This document shows positions 63,679 to 64,000 of a stretch of DNA of 64,000 nucleotides, in pieces. This DNA is from GCA-2709075 sp038146865. Its GTDB lineage: Bacteria > Pseudomonadota > Alphaproteobacteria > MPNO01 > UBA2964. The notes under the pieces were generated by a model that saw nothing but the letters and a program-made list of their open reading frames with translations, was not told where the DNA came from and made no database searches. Every line of letters starts with the position of its first letter. Position 1 is the first letter of the stretch. The stretch lies in the NCBI GenBank assembly GCA_038146865.1, contig JAYQSL010000002.1:496001-560000 (forward strand), in the 5' to 3' direction. A program made the position numbers and the translations under genes.

Positions 63679-64000
63679 TGCGAGGCTTTTGCCAGAGAAA
63701 ACTCTGATAACAAAGTAAGAAGGCCCTCTCGGAACCCCTTTAAACTAAGGATTGATCAGAAAAGAAGTATCCTATCCGACGAGAAAATTTTGTTTCACTT
63801 ACAACATTTTCAGGTGGTCCTGGAGACACAGCTTTCGAGTTCTCAGTTCTGGTCGGTTTTCGAAAATTTACCAACCCTTTTGTCAGACCCCAACAAACTC
63901 GATCCAAAATTTGAGTTGCAGCAGCTAGCCGGTTTGGCAAACACGTCACAAGGTAACGAGTATCGGATGGTTTATCGCGACCCCAACTATATGACTAAAC
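63652..64000 (+). CDS. Hypothetical protein, 3' end outside window
   Basis: Open from the ATG at 63652 (MSVIKSIEHCEAFARENSD) to the window edge, at least 116 residues. Composition is that of a soluble helical protein (SSSQFWSVFENLPTLLSDPN; GNEYRMVYRDPNY). No family recognised. No ribosome site is seen, and the first ~29 codons overlap a protein-like minus-strand ORF, so the true start could lie further on. Confidence 0.45.
   Translation, partial: MSVIKSIEHCEAFARENSDNKVRRPSRNPFKLRIDQKRSILSDEKILFHLQHFQVVLETQLSSSQFWSVFENLPTLLSDPNKLDPKFELQQLAGLANTSQGNEYRMVYRDPNYMTK

Noticed and set aside
63740..63949. Minus-strand 69-aa ORF
   Set aside because: Product is not protein-like, while the opposite strand in the same stretch gives a convincing sequence.

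Overview
The window looks like a chromosomal segment of a free-living, probably marine, alphaproteobacterium of moderate GC content. The evidence is the order of housekeeping genes (rlmB / tRNA-Tyr / tRNA-Gly / tuf / tRNA-Trp / secE / nusG / rplK / rplA / rplJ / rplL / rpoB / rpoC / rpsL / rpsG) and the EF-Tu N-terminus (KPHCNIGTIGH, then a GGADFKAYDEIDNAPEER region). The genus cannot be named from the sequence alone. No integrase, transposase, phage gene or CRISPR array was seen.

Left end (1-15.4 kb): the transcription/translation core, all on the minus strand, reading from tRNA-Tyr at 14.5 kb down to a truncated rpsG at base 1. Promoter-like boxes lie in front of the tRNA-Tyr/Gly/tuf unit and in front of rpsL. 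An L10-leader-like RNA precedes rplJ, and a hairpin sits between rplL and rpoB. rlmB diverges from this block.

Middle (15.5-48.7 kb): a mosaic of short catabolic units on both strands. It is rich in non-heme iron enzymes: three PhyH-type dioxygenases, one TauD, one CmcJ-like, two cysteine-dioxygenase-like cupins and a VOC extradiol-type enzyme. It also holds two paralogous metallo-beta-lactamase hydrolases, amidase, amidohydrolase, alpha/beta hydrolases, dienelactone hydrolase, an FAH-family hydrolase and SDRs. There is a CoxL-CoxG fusion, EamA and MFS transporters, and a tripartite tricarboxylate transporter with TctA and TctB fused. tRNA-Thr, a possible minus-strand small RNA and several tiny ORFs lie near 17-22 kb. 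The VOC dioxygenase gene (43.6-44.5 kb) is split by a -1 frameshift at a run of six G.

Right-middle (48.8-60.0 kb): a more coherent set. It comprises a UbiD-type decarboxylase, an EutA-like ASKHA ATPase with no ethanolamine genes nearby, two small cupins, a second TctC, RidA, an ornithine-cyclodeaminase-family reductase, a signal-less solute-binding-like protein, MmgE/PrpD, a cyclase-family hydrolase and an HpaB-type flavin monooxygenase. Together with the 40.9-48 kb genes this suggests uptake and breakdown of aromatic or carboxylated organic acids. The substrate is not visible from sequence.

Right end (60.0-64.0 kb): prfC and typA overlap by ATGA, followed by two short ORFs that conflict head-to-head, one running off the window. 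The most interesting points are the EutA-like protein beside UbiD, the CoxL-CoxG fusion without partner subunits, the TctA-TctB fusion behind an intercistronic terminator, the frameshifted dioxygenase, the possible small RNA and two candidate leaderless genes.
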